Origin: Bathymodiolus brooksi
Taxonomy: Eukaryota; Mollusca; Bivalvia; Mytilida; Modiolidae
Length of the DNA stretch: 64,000 nt
Assembly (NCBI GenBank): GCA_963680875.1
Contig: OY804579.1
Span: 12,539,506-12,603,505 of the forward strand
Direction of reading: 5' to 3'
A model generated the notes under the pieces. That model ran no database searches, had not been told where the DNA came from, and was given only the letters and a program-made list of their open reading frames with translations. The position numbers and the translations under genes are program-made. How positions within the stretch are numbered: position 1 is the stretch's first letter; each line of letters starts with the position of its first letter. Shown in pieces: positions 50,601-62,171 of this stretch.

Positions 50601-53600
50601 AAATTTTCAGCTATATCAGTTGTTGTTAAACACCAAGTCAGCAAGGTTTCAGCTATATCAGTTGTTGTTTAACACTAAGTCAGCAAGGTTTCAGCTATAT
50701 CAGTTGTTGTTTAACACCAAGTGAGCAAGGTTTCAGCTATATCAGTTGTTGTTTAACACCAAGTGAGCAAGGTTTCAGTTATATCAGTTGTTGTTTAACA
50801 CCAAGTGGGCAAGGTTTCAGCTATATCAGTTGTTGTTTAACACCAAGTGAGCAAGGTTTCAGCTATATCAGTTGTTGTTTAACACCAAGTGAGCAAGGTT
50901 TCAGCTATATCAGTTGTTGTTTAACACCACGTGAGCAAGGTTTCAGTTATATCAGTTGTTGTTTAACACCAAGTGGGCAAGGTTTCAGCTACATCAGTTG
51001 TTGTTTAACACCAAGTGAGCAAGGTTTCAGCTATATCAATTGTTGTTTAACACCAAGTGAGCAAGGTTTCAGCTATATCAGTTGTTGTTTAACACCAAGT
51101 GAGCAAGGTTTCAGTTATATCAGTTGTTGTTTAACACCAAGTGGGCAAGGTTTCAGCTACATCAGTTGTTGTTTAACACCAAGTGAGCGAGGTTTCAGCT
51201 ATATCAGTTGTTGTTTAACACCAAGTGAGCAAGGTTTCAGTTATATCAGTTGTTGTTTAACACCAAGTGGGCAAAGTTTCAGCTATATCAGTTGTTGTTT
51301 AACACCAAGTGAGCAAGGTTTCAGCTATATCAGTTGTTGTTTAACACCAAGTGGGCAAGGTTTCAGCTACATCAGTTGTTGTTTAACACCAAGTGAGCAA
51401 GGTTTCAGCTATATCAGTTGTTGTTTAACACCAAGTGAGCAAGGTTTCAGTTATATCAGTTGTTGTTTAACAACAAGTGAGCAAGGTTTCAGCTATATCA
51501 GTTGTTGTTTAACACCAAGTGGGCAAAGTTTCAGCTATATCAGTTGTTGTTTAACACCAAGTCAGCAAAGTTTCAGCTATATCAGTTGTTGTTTAACACC
51601 AAGTGAGCAAGGTTTCAGCTATATCAGTTGTTGTTTAACACCAAGTCAGCAAGGTTTCAGCTATGTCAGTTGTTGTTTAACACCAAGTCAGCAAGGTTTC
51701 AGCTATATCAGTTGTTGTTTAACACCAAGTGAGCAAGGTGTCAGCTATATCAGTTGTTGTTTAACCCCAAGTGAGCAAGGTTTCAGCTATATCAGTTGTT
51801 GTTTAACACCAAGTGGGCCAAGCTTCAGCTATATCATTTGTTGTTTAACACCAAGTCAGCAAGGTTTCAGTTATATCAGTTGTTGCTTAACACCAAGTGA
51901 GCAAAGTTTCAGCTATATCAGTTGTTGTTTAACACCAAGTCAGAAAGGTTTCAGCTATATCAGTTGTTGTTTAACACCAAGTCAGCAAGGTTTCAGCTAT
52001 ATCAGTTGTTGTTTAACACCAAGTGAGCAAGGTTTCAGCTATATCAGTTGTTGTTTAACACCAAGTCAGCAAAGTTTCAGCTATATCAGTTGTTGTTTAA
52101 CACCAAGTGAGCAAGGTTTCAGTTATATCAGTTGTTGTTTAACACCAAGTGGGCAAGGTTTCAGCTACATCAGTTGTTGTTTAACACCAAGTGGGCAAAG
52201 TTTCAGCTATATCAGTTGTTGTTTAACACCAAGTCAGCAAGGTTTCAGTTATATCAGTTGTTGTTTAACACCAAGTGAGCAAGGTTTCAGCTATATCAGT
52301 TGTTGTTTAACACCAAGTCAGCAAGGTTTTAGTAATATCAGTTGTTGTTTAACACCAAGTGAGCAAGGTTTCAGCTATATCAGTTGTTGTTTAACACCAA
52401 GTCAGCAAGGTTTCAGTTATATCAGTTGTTGTTTAACACCAAGTGAGCAAGGTTTCAGCTATATCAGTTGTTGTTTAACACCAAGTCAGCAAGGTTTCAG
52501 TTATATCAGTTGTTGTTTAACACCAAGTGAGCAAGGTTTCAGCTATATCAGTTGTTGTTTAACACCAAGTCAGCAAAGTTTCAGCTATATCAGTTGTTGT
52601 TTAACATCAAGTGAGCAAGGTTTCAGTTATATAAGTTGTTGTTTAACACCAAGTGGGCAAGGTTTCAGCTACATCAGTTGTTGTTTAACACCAAGTGAGC
52701 AAGGTTTCAGCTATATCAGTTGTTGTTTAACACCAAGTGAGCAAGGTTTCAGTTATATCAGTTGTTGTTTAACAACAAGTGAGCAAGGTTTCAGCTATAT
52801 CAGTTGTTGTTTAACACCAAGTGGGCAAAGTTTCAGCTATATCAGTTGTTGTTTAACACCAAGTCAGCAAAGTTTCAGCAATATCAGTTGTTGTTTAACA
52901 CCAAGTGAGCAAGGTTTCAGCTATATCAGTTGTTGTTTAACACCAAGTGAGCAAGGTTTCAGCTATATCAGTTGTTGTTTAACACCAAGTCAGCATGGTT
53001 TCAGCTATATCAGTCTTTGTTTACCACCAAGTCAGCAAGGTTTCAGCTATATCAGTTGTTGTTTAACACCAAGTCAGCAAGGTTTCAGCTATATCAGTTG
53101 TTGTTTAAAACCAAGTGAGCAAGGTTTCAGTTATATCAGTTGTTGTTTAACACCAAGTGAGCAAGGTTTCAGCTATATCAGTTGTTGTTTAACACCAAGT
53201 CAGAAAGGTTTCAGCTATATCAGTTGTTGTTTAACACCAAGTCAGCAAAGTTTCAGCTATATCAGTTGTTGTTTAACACCAAGTGAGCAAGGTTTCAGCT
53301 ATATCAGTTGTTGTTTAACACCAAGTCAGCAAGGTTTCAGCTATATCAGTTGTTGTTTAACACCAAGTCAGCAAGGTTTCAGCTATGTCAGTTGTTGTTT
53401 AACACCAAGTGATCAAGGTTTCAGCTATATCAGTTGTTGTTTAACACCAAGTCAGCAAGGTTTCAGCTATATCAGTTGTTGTTTAACACCAAGTCAGCAA
53501 GGTTTCAGCTATATCAGTTGTTATTTAACACTAAGTCAGCAAGGTTTCAGTTATATCAGTTGTTGTTTAACACCAAGTCAGCAAGGTTTCAGCTATATCA

Positions 53601-56291
53601 GTTGTTGTTTAACACTAAGTAGCAAGGTTTCAGCTATATCAGTTGTTGTTTAACACCAAGTGGGCAAGGCTTCAGCTATATCAGTTGTTGTTTAACACCA
53701 AGTGAGCAAGGTTTCAGCTATATCAGTTGTTGTTTAACACTAAGTCAGCAAGGTTTCAGCTATATCAGTTGTTGTTTAACACCAAGTGAGCAAGGTTACA
53801 GCTATATCAGTTGTTGTTTAACACCAAGTGAGCAAGGTTTCAGCTATATCAGTTGTTGTTAAACACCAAGTCAGCAAGGTTTCAGCTATATCAGTTGTTG
53901 TTTAACACTAAGTCAGCAAGGTTTCAGCTATATCAGTTGTTGTTTAACACCAAGTGAGCAAGGTTTCAGCTATATCAGTTGTTGTTTAACACCAAGTGAG
54001 CAAGGTTTCAGTTATATCAGTTGTTGTTTAACACCAAGTGGGCAAGGTTTCAGCTATATCAGTTGTTGTTTAACACCAAGTGAGCAAGGTTTCAGCTATA
54101 TCAGTTGTTGTTTAACACCAAGTGAGCAAGGTTTCAGCTATATCAGTTGTTGTTTAACACCACGTGAGCAAGGTTTCAGTTATATCAGTTGTTGTTTAAC
54201 ACCAAGTGGGAAAGGTTTCAGCTACATCAGTTGTTGTTTAACACCAAGTGAGCAAGGTTTCAGCTATATCAATTGTTGTTTAACACCAAGTGAGCAAGGT
54301 TTCAGCTATATCAGTTGTTGTTTAACACCAAGTGAGCAAGGTTTCAGTTATATCAGTTGTTGTTTAACACCAAGTGGGCAAGGTTTCAGCTACATCAGTT
54401 GTTGTTTAACACCAAGTGAGCGAGGTTTCAGCTATATCAGTTGTTGTTTAACACCAAGTGAGCAAGGTTTCAGTTATATCAGTTGTTGTTTAACACCAAG
54501 TGGGCAAAGTTTCAGCTATATCAGTTGTTGTTTAACACCAAGTGAGCAAGGTTTCAGCTATATCAGTTGTTGTTTAACACCAAGTGGGCAAGGTTTCAGC
54601 TACATCAGTTGTTGTTTAACACCAAGTGAGCAAGGTTTCAGCTATATCAGTTGTTGTTTAACACCAAGTGAGCAAGGTTTCAGTTATATCAGTTGTTGTT
54701 TAACAACAAGTGAGCAAGGTTTCAGCTATATCAGTTGTTGTTTAACACCAAGTGGGCAAAGTTTCAGCTATATCAGTTGTTGTTTAACACCAAGTCAGCA
54801 AAGTTTCAGCTATATCAGTTGTTGTTTAACACCAAGTGAGCAAGGTTTCAGCTATATCAGTTGTTGTTTAACACCAAGTCAGCAAGGTTTCAGCTATGTC
54901 AGTTGTTGTTTAACACCAAGTCAGCAAGGTTTCAGCTATATCAGTTGTTGTTTAACACCAAGTGAGCAAGGTGTCAGCTATATCAGTTGTTGTTTAACCC
55001 CAAGTGAGCAAGGTTTCAGCTATATCAGTTGTTGTTTAACACCAAGTGGGCCAAGCTTCAGCTATATCATTTGTTGTTTAACACCAAGTCAGCAAGGTTT
55101 CAGTTATATCAGTTGTTGCTTAACACCAAGTGAGCAAAGTTTCAGCTATATCAGTTGTTGTTTAACACCAAGTCAGAAAGGTTTCAGCTATATCAGTTGT
55201 TGTTTAACACCAAGTCAGCAAGGTTTCAGCTATATCAGTTGTTGCTTAACACCAAGTGAGCAAGGTTTCAGCTATATCAGTTGTTGTTTAACACCAAGTG
55301 AGCAAGGTTTCAGCTATATCAGTTGTTGTTTAACACCAAGTGAGCAAGGTTACAGCTATATCAGTTATTGTTTAACACCAAGTGAGCAAATTTTCAGCTA
55401 TATCAGTTGTTGTTAAACACCAAGTCAGCAAGGTTTCAGCTATATCAGTTGTTGTTTAACACTAAGTCAGCAAGGTTTCAGCTATATCAGTTGTTGTTTA
55501 ACACCAAGTGAGCAAGGTTTCAGCTATATCAGTTGTTGCTTAACACCAAGTGAGCAAGGTTTTAGCTATAGCAGTTGTTGTTTAACACTAAGTCAGCAAA
55601 TTTTCAGCTATATCAGTTGTTGTTAAACACCAAGTGAGCAAGGTTTCAGCTATATCAGTTGTTGTTTATCACCAAGTGAGCAAGGTTTCAGCTATATCAG
55701 TTGTTGTTTAACACCAAGTGAGCAAGGTTTCAGCTATATCAGTTGTTGTTTAACACCCAGTGAGCAAGGTTTCAGCTATATCAGTTGTTGTTTAACATCA
55801 AGTGAGCAAGGTTTCAGTTATATCAGTTGTTGTTTAACACCAAGTCAGCAAGGTTTCAGTTATATCAGTAGTTGTTTAACACCAAGTGGGCAAGGTTTCA
55901 GTTATATCAGTTGTTGTTTAACACCAAGTGGGCAAGGTTTCAGCAATATCAGTTGTTGTTTAACACCAAGTGGGCAAGGTTTCAGTTATATCAGTTGTTG
56001 TTTAACACCAAGTGGGGAAGGTTTCAGCTATATCAGTTGTTGTTTAACACCAAGTGGGCAAGGTTTCAGTTATATCAGTTGTTGTTTAACACCAAGTGGG
56101 CAAGGTTTCAGTTATATCAGTTGTTGTTTAACACCAAGTGGGCAAGGTTTCAGCTATATCAGTTGTTGTTTAACACCAAGTGGGCAAGGTTTCAGTTATA
56201 TCAGTTGTTGTTTAACACCAAGTGGGCAAGGTTTCAGCTATATCAGTTGTTGTTTAACACCAAGTGGGCAAGGTTTCAGTTATATCAGTTG
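41636..56291 (+). repeat. 42 bp satellite, about 349 copies (14.66 kb)
   Basis: The unit is GTTGTTTAACACCAAGTGAG, then CAAGGTTTCAGCTATATCAGTT. It fills the span without interruption. Variant classes differ at AGTGAG/AGTCAG/AGTGGG and CTATATC/TTATATC. Four units near 44550, 46940, 50385 and 53622 are 41 bp (AAGTAGCAAG). A CAGTCTTTGTTTACC variant recurs at 44026, 46335, 49778 and 53011, marking higher-order duplications. Because 42 is divisible by three, open frames of up to 364 residues occur by chance. The unit resembles the tail of family D SINEs (GTTTAACACC...TTTCAGCTATATCA). It lies wholly in one pten intron. Confidence 0.97.
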
Positions 56292-56329
56292 CATTTTGAT
56301 GAAATGATGATGATGTCCACTTTGTGCTA

Positions 56330-56588
56330 GATCAACACGCTTTAGTTCTATTTTTATATTGCTAGCTCACTGAAATAAGTTAAAAGAAAGACTTGTTGCT
56401 CCACTCGGACACAATTTCCTGATTCTGAGACCAATCTTTGTTTTTACTCCTTAATGCAGTATTCATGGCAGAGAAGCAACAAATACCAATTTCATAGTCT
56501 TTGGCTTGACCCGAATAGGGCTAAGACCCACGATCTACTGCACTCGAGGCAAAAACGCTAAAAATTACACCATCGATGCGGGGTACCA
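56330..56588 (-). mobile_element. tRNA-derived SINE, family E
   Basis: The minus-strand head is CCGCATCGATGGTGTAATTT, with an A-box-like TGGTGTAAT and a decayed B box (GTGGGTCTTAGCCC). The body has AGTAAAAACAAAGATTGGTC. It sits between the satellite and the pten exon at 56626, about 37 bp from the exon's donor. Confidence 0.75.
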
Positions 56589-56625
56589 CATTTCAGACAA
56601 GCAAAATAACATGTTCTAAACTTAC

Positions 56626-56767
56626 AACAACCACTTCCATTATGCATTGGAACTGTTTTAAACTCTATACTCTCTAGTGATAACGTCACTGGCTTGTATT
56701 CTAATCCGTGTCTAATTAAATACTCATAATATTCTACATATCGTCTTTGACTTGGGATGGTCACACC
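56626..56767 (-). CDS. pten: pten exon (human exon 6): TI-loop and start of C2 domain
   Basis: The exon is 142 bp, the same length as human exon 6 as I recall it. The acceptor TTTCAG ends at 56768 and the donor GTAAGT starts at 56625. It begins [11 protein letters not shown], the PTEN TI-loop (Thr167, Ile168 and Gln171 equivalents) that lines the active site. It continues into the linker and first C2 strands ([19 protein letters not shown]) and ends one base into codon 212. The GTG at 56764 is an internal Val, not a start. A tRNA-derived SINE ends about 36 bp past the donor, and beyond it lies the 42 bp satellite. Confidence 0.95.
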
Positions 56768-56879
56768 CTGAAATAAACAAATTTAAACAAATGTACTTTT
56801 CTTTATAATATATTATTATACCTCACATAATAAATAATCAATTCTATTGGTTAAAAGATAATCACATGACATAAAATAA

Positions 56880-57131
56880 TCTGGATATTTTTGCTTCTAA
56901 TACCCGCCAACGGTGAATAACCTCAAGAATTACACACGTCCATTGAATAACCCTATTATTCAACGGTGAATAACCTTCGAAAATTACAACGTCCAGTGAA
57001 TAACCCTAATGAAATAATGCTTTAACAATTCAAATATTAAACAGTATATTTCAACTGTTTGTTCGGTATAATAAAACAGTTACGGCCCTCTGAATCGGTG
57101 GATATTCACCTCTTCCGAGGGCCATAACTGT
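56880..57131. mobile_element. Repeat fragment ending in a hairpin (GGTGAATA family)
   Basis: CGGTGAATAACC or close variants occur four times at 56910-57010. Positions about 57073-57131 form an imperfect hairpin, AACAGTTACGGCCCTCTGAA against TTCCGAGGGCCATAACTGT. It is non-coding. I recognise the structure but not the class. Confidence 0.5.
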
Positions 57132-57352
57132 ATATTGTTGTTTTAACACCAAGTTAACAATATTTCAGTGTTAGGGTTAATTTCAGTTATATCGTGGCGG
57201 TCAGTTTTATTGGTGGAGGAAACCAGAAAACTACTGACATGCTGCAAGTTACTGACAAACTTTATCACATAAAGTTGTATCGAGTACACTTTGCCCTGAG
57301 AGGGATTCAAACTCACAACTTTAGTGGTGATAGACACTGATTGCACAAGTAG
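57132..57352 (-). mobile_element. tRNA-derived SINE, family D, with AACACCAAGT tail
   Basis: The tail at the left reads TTGTTTTAACACCAAGTTAA, then CAATATTTCAG and ATATCGTGGCGGTCAG. The head at the right has a decayed B box (GTTTGAATCCC). This tail carries AACACCAAGT, the same word as the 42 bp satellite unit, so it bridges the standard SINE tail and the satellite. Family E SINE sequence follows immediately. Confidence 0.75.
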
Positions 57353-57570
57353 TGTTATAGTGTTAGTTCACTGGAAAAATCCGCGGTTAGATATGTTGCT
57401 CCACTAAGACATATTATCATGACTCAGAGCCAACCAGTCTTTGCTCATACTCCTTAATGTTTTATGCTCAGCAGAGTTTCAGCAAATACCAATTTCATAG
57501 TCTTTGATTGGTCTCGACTGGGGATTGAAGTGAGTATGCTAACCATTACACCATCAAGGTTGTTTATAAC
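57353..57570 (-). mobile_element. tRNA-derived SINE, family E
   Basis: The head on the minus strand has TTGATGGTGTAATGGTTAGC, a good A-box-like segment, then a degenerate B box (TTCAATCCCC). The body contains GAGTATGAGCAAAGACTGGT. It abuts the family D SINE at its left. Confidence 0.75.
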
Positions 57571-58429
57571 TGTTAAAAGATTCAAGACTAAATATGTTGT
57601 TCACAATAGACAGACGGGTTGCTACAAAGTAATCACATATAACAGACCTATACTCTGTCACATGATCTATTTTTCCAAAATATGCAGTTATTCCGAAGGT
57701 CCGTTAGAAATTGGATAAAGTTCAGTAAAAATTTATTCTGTCTGGTTAATTGTAATTATTTACTGGATCAAATGTCCAATCTGATACCAGTAAATTTATA
57801 GATTCAAGGTAGCAAATGTCCGTTAAAATATGTTTCAGTTCGGTCAAGTGTATTTTCTACTGGACCGATTGTCCAATTAAAATAAAAATACCCCTGGAAT
57901 CACTGAATATGGTACTTACTTTTACATGCCCATTCCTTACCCTTTTGCATTGAAAATCAACTGCCTTATGCTCCATCACAAGGTAAATGGGCCATGATTT
58001 ATATCCTCCATTGAAAATTTGAATGAATTAATACGTCCTTCACTTTCTTTATGGAGATTTGATATGGTGGCCATCTTTATTTCTAATGGGATGCTGGGTT
58101 GTTTACCTCTACATTTTCAATAAAACCGTCTTGTTTATGTATAGCCATATCTCAGTTAAATATGAAAACAATGTTGTTTTACAACTTCTATCAATATTTC
58201 GTATTTCTGTTACCTAAAGAAGAATTCTGAGGACATCTGACCAAATTCACCAAAATTTCAGCTTGCACTATAGCCGGACGCAAAGCGGTAAGTAGTTTTC
58301 ATTTCAGTCCATTTCAACAGATTTGAAACTTGGTGACACAGAGTATAATTATCTCTAACATAGTTATCTTTAGCAGGTTGTTAAATAGTACATTGTGATA
58401 GTGGATTAGGCCTAAAATAAAATTTTATT
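57571..58429. other. Intron sequence with no recognised feature
   Basis: This is AT-rich intron between pten exons. I saw no repeat family, exon or RNA gene in it. Confidence 0.5.
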
Positions 58430-58913
58430 TGTTTGGCATTGCCGCCCAACCCACGGAAAAACTTCCCGCCCAAATTATTTTATTTGCGTTTCAGACAATT
58501 TTTTCTATTTATTAAATAAATCGGAATCGTGCCGGAATTTCGATCATGTCCGCGGAGTTTGTTCCGGGCTTTATTTATTTCAAATCTCGATCGTAACAGC
58601 ACTTGATGTACACTGTATTGAGAGCAAACGCTTAAACGACATAGAATAGAAAATGGTCTGCTGAAACGAAAATAATGTCGAAGAGGCCGGCAGTGGAAAT
58701 CATCCCCCTATGCTGCAATACATCAGTTAAGGGGGGTGAACATTTTATCAAAAATAAGATCTTGTTATTCTATGGACGAAACATGGGAGGATGTTCTGAA
58801 AGACCTTTTAGAAGACTGAAAATATAAAGCTTTCAAATGTTAAAAAAATAAAATAATTTCCCTGCCTAGCTACCCACCTGCTGATTGATAGTGTGGGTCG
58901 GCAATGCCAAACA
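58430..58913. mobile_element. 484 bp element with ~15 bp terminal inverted repeats
   Basis: The left end is TGTTTGGCATTGCCG and the right end is its exact complement CGGCAATGCCAAACA, with related GTTGGGTGGG/GTGGGT words just inside. A short open frame near 58675 starts MSKRPAVE and runs about 50 codons, too short to assign. No target duplication is evident. The 33 bp minisatellite starts about 20 bp to the right. Confidence 0.7.
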
Positions 58914-58934
58914 AACAATATTTTAAGGGTGGCC

Positions 58935-59530
58935 TTAAAGCTTCTCCTTGATAAAGAAAAGTGTGGATTAAAGCTTCTCCTTGATAAAGAGAAGTGTGGA
59001 TTAAAGCTTTTCCTTGTTAAAGAGAAGTGTGGATTAAAGCTTCTCCTTGATAGGGAAGTGTGGATTAAAACTTCTCCTTGATAAAGAGAAGTGTGGATTA
59101 AAGCTTTTCCATGATAAAGAGAAGTGTGGATTAAAGCTTCTTGACAAAGAGAAGTGTGGATTCAAGCTTCTCCTTGATAAAGAGAAGTGTGGATTAAAGC
59201 TTCTTGACAAAGAGAAGTGTGGATTAAAGCTTCTCCTTCGCAAAGAGAAGTGTGGATTAAAGCTTTTCCTTGATAAAGAGAAGTGTGGATTAAAGCTTCT
59301 CCTTGATAAAGAGAAGTGTGGAATAAAGCTTTTCCATGATAAAGAGAAGTGTGGATTAAAGTTTCTCCTTGACAAAGAGAAGTGTGGATTAAAGCTTCTC
59401 CTTGACAAAGAGAAGTGTGGATTAAAGCTTCTTCTTGACAAAGAGAAGTGTGGATTAAAGCTTCTTCTTGATAAAGAGAAGTGTGGATTAAAGCTTCTCC
59501 TTGATAAAGAGCAGTGTGGATTAAAGCTCA
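58935..59530 (+). repeat. 33 bp minisatellite, about 18 copies
   Basis: The unit is AGCTTCTCCTTGATAAAGAG, then AAGTGTGGATTAA. Two units (near 59135 and 59195) lack 6 bp. CTTCTC and GAGAAG within each unit are inverted, so single-stranded copies can fold. Period 33 keeps frames open on both strands (164 and 178 residues, 11-residue repeat), which are not genes. It lies in a pten intron 120 bp from the exon at 59653. Confidence 0.93.
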
Positions 59531-59562
59531 TCAAAGACTGAAAACTGTTTCCTACACTTTTA

Positions 59563-59784
<222 letters not shown>

Positions 59785-60247
59785 TTACAGGTGAAGTTCA
59801 GTTCCATTCAATTTCTTTTGGAAATCATAGAAACAGAATAAATATTTATTATTATTATCATTTTTAATAATAATAACTATATAGATATTCTCTGAAACCA
59901 AAGTTACAAAGGTGACATTTCTAGTAATCATGCCTTATTCTATATCATCAAAAAAGTTCCACCTTGAAGATATCCAAAGAGGAAGCTAATAATTGTCAAA
60001 AGTTAGCAAGTGAAATTGTTGGTGTTCTGTGCAGTAGATTTACCTACATAGGGATATTAACTTGTCAAATAAGAAAACTCCCTCACAAAACTAGAAGCTT
60101 TTCATCTAAGAATGAGTCTTTACTACCAAATACATGTATTGTGATTTAAGAATTTCCTTTTTTTTCCAGAAATACAACACATTATCAACTTATAGAGAAC
60201 AAAAATTATTGTCTGACAATTTGATTGAGATCAAACTAAAAGACTAG

Positions 60248-60505
60248 TTGGTTGGTTTGATGACGTTTAACGTCACTTTCAACAATATTTCAGCTATATT
60301 GTGGCAGTCAGTTTTATTGGTGGAGGAAACCAGAGAACCTGGAGAAAAACACTGACCTACCGCAAGTCACTGACAAACTTTATCACATAATGTTGTACAC
60401 CTCGCCCTGATTGAGATTTGAACTCACAACATCAGTGGTGATAGGCACTGATTGCATAGGTAGCTGTAAATCCAACTACCATACGATCACAACCACAACG
60501 GACCC
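60248..60505 (-). mobile_element. tRNA-derived SINE, family D, with ~14 bp target duplication
   Basis: The head is at the right (GTTGTGGTTGTGATCGTATG), the B box is decayed, and the tail is at the left (GTGACGTTAAACGTC). AACTAAAAGACTAG (60234-60247) and AAATAAAAGATTAG (60506-60519) are near-identical flanks. The centre has GTGTTTTTCTCCAGGTTCTC. Confidence 0.82.
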
Positions 60506-60659
60506 AAATAAAAGATTAGGTGAAGACAGCACATTTTATTATCTATAGATAAAGTTGATGTTAATGTTCAGTTATTGATTAGAAAGAGACAGATGTGATA
60601 AATAACTATAGATATCTTCATGATCAGTACTGATAAAACTGACTGTCAGAGTGATTACC

Positions 60660-60817
60660 GTCTGCCCCAAAAACCACTAGCCCTATGCCCCAGTCTAGTA
60701 CAAATTGGTTCAGGCTAGTAAAAATTACATAAAATTTGCTTAATAATTTATTACTTTTTCTAAAATGTCGTTCCGGCTAGTTTGTCAAAATGTTTTTGGC
60801 ACAGACTGGATTAGAAT
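60660..60817. mobile_element. Short TIR element (~158 bp), MITE-like
   Basis: The left end reads CCGTCTGCCCCAAAAAC. The right end, inward, reads CCAGTCTGTGCCAAAAAC. Both ends continue with an ACTAGCC word, at different distances. The interior is AT-rich. A degenerate relative seems to lie at about 4515-4670. No target duplication was identified. Confidence 0.45.
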
Positions 60818-60883
60818 TCAACAGAATACACCAACACTTTTACCCTCAAGATATTTAATCATATAGCTTATATAGATGGGTTA

Positions 60884-61126
60884 GGATTATGGTGTTTAAC
60901 ACCGCTTTCAACAATATTTTAGTTATATCATGGCGGTCAGTTTTATTGGTGGAGGAAGCAATGTATCCGCAGAAAATCACTGACCTGTCGCAAGTCACTG
61001 ACAAACTAACACATAATGTTGTATGGAGTACACCTTGCTATGAATGGGATTTGAACTCACATTAGTGGTGATAGGCACTAATTGCATAGGTAGTAGTATA
61101 TCCAACTATCACATGGGTCACACTTA
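60884..61126 (-). mobile_element. tRNA-derived SINE, family D
   Basis: The tail at the left contains TATGGTGTTTAACACCGC and TATATCATGGCGGTCAG. The centre is GTGATTTTCTGCGGATAC on the minus strand. The head at the right is decayed and lacks a few bases near 61070. It is non-coding. Confidence 0.75.
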
Positions 61127-61152
61127 TACATGTATAAGTAAGTGATACAAAG

Positions 61153-61424
61153 ATTTGATTGATTTTTGGTGTTTTAACACCACTTTCAGTAGTATTTCAG
61201 CTATATCATGGCGACCAGTTTTAGTGGTGGAGGAAGCCGGAGTTCCAAGAGATTACCACCAACCCTGGGCAAGCAATTGGTCAACTTTATCACTTGCGGC
61301 TGGGAGTCGAGTGCACCCTTTTTTGTAATTTACAAAGCTGGGCGCGACCCCACGCCATATTGGTGATAGGCTTGTATGAGCTGTTAGATCCAACGACCTA
61401 ACTCATTGAGCCACCCGGGCCCCT
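61153..61424 (-). mobile_element. tRNA-derived SINE, variant head, with 12 bp target duplication
   Basis: The minus-strand head GGGGCCCGGGTGGCTCAATG followed by AGTTAGGTCGTTGGATC differs from the other family D copies, while the tail (GGTGTTTTAACACCACTTTC on plus, then TTTCAGCTATATCATGGCG) is the same. So one tail is paired with a different tRNA-like head. AGTGATACAAAG (61141-61152) and AGTAATACAAAG (61425-61436) flank it. Confidence 0.8.
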
Positions 61425-61530
61425 AGTAATACAAAGTAAAGTGGCATTGACAAAACCAAATAAATACTGTTACTCAATAACATTCTCTCTTAATATAAAT
61501 TTTGTTAGTAGAAGATAGTATACTTTTTAT

Positions 61531-61549
61531 ATATATATATATATATATA
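61531..61549. repeat. (AT)n microsatellite
   Basis: A pure TA dinucleotide run of about nine units lies in a pten intron, upstream (lower coordinate) of the exon at 61882. Confidence 0.8.
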
Positions 61550-61866
61550 AAAGCAGCGTTATATTAAAAAAAAATAAGTTCTTCTAAAATGAGTGGTATA
61601 CCTTTTTACACTGTCAAAATCTCAACTTTCTTGTTGAATGACTTGTACAATTCGCACCTTTCTAGATGGTTTATTAAACAGAAAACATAATAACGGTCAC
61701 AGAGAACAAGTCATGCTTGCTAAATTTTTTCTTCTTGCTATTAAATAGTTAAATTAAATGTCATGATTTGGAAATGTTTTTCAACTTCAGACTTCAATCT
61801 GATAATCAAGGAAATTAAAGTAAAAAAGTTAACACTTAGTGAATTATAAAACATTATCATAACTCA

Positions 61867-62103
<237 letters not shown>

Positions 62104-62171
62104 CTAAAAATAGACAATAAATTACTCAGCCATAAATAAGAGTGTACAGAGGTAGCAGTTAATACATGTGG

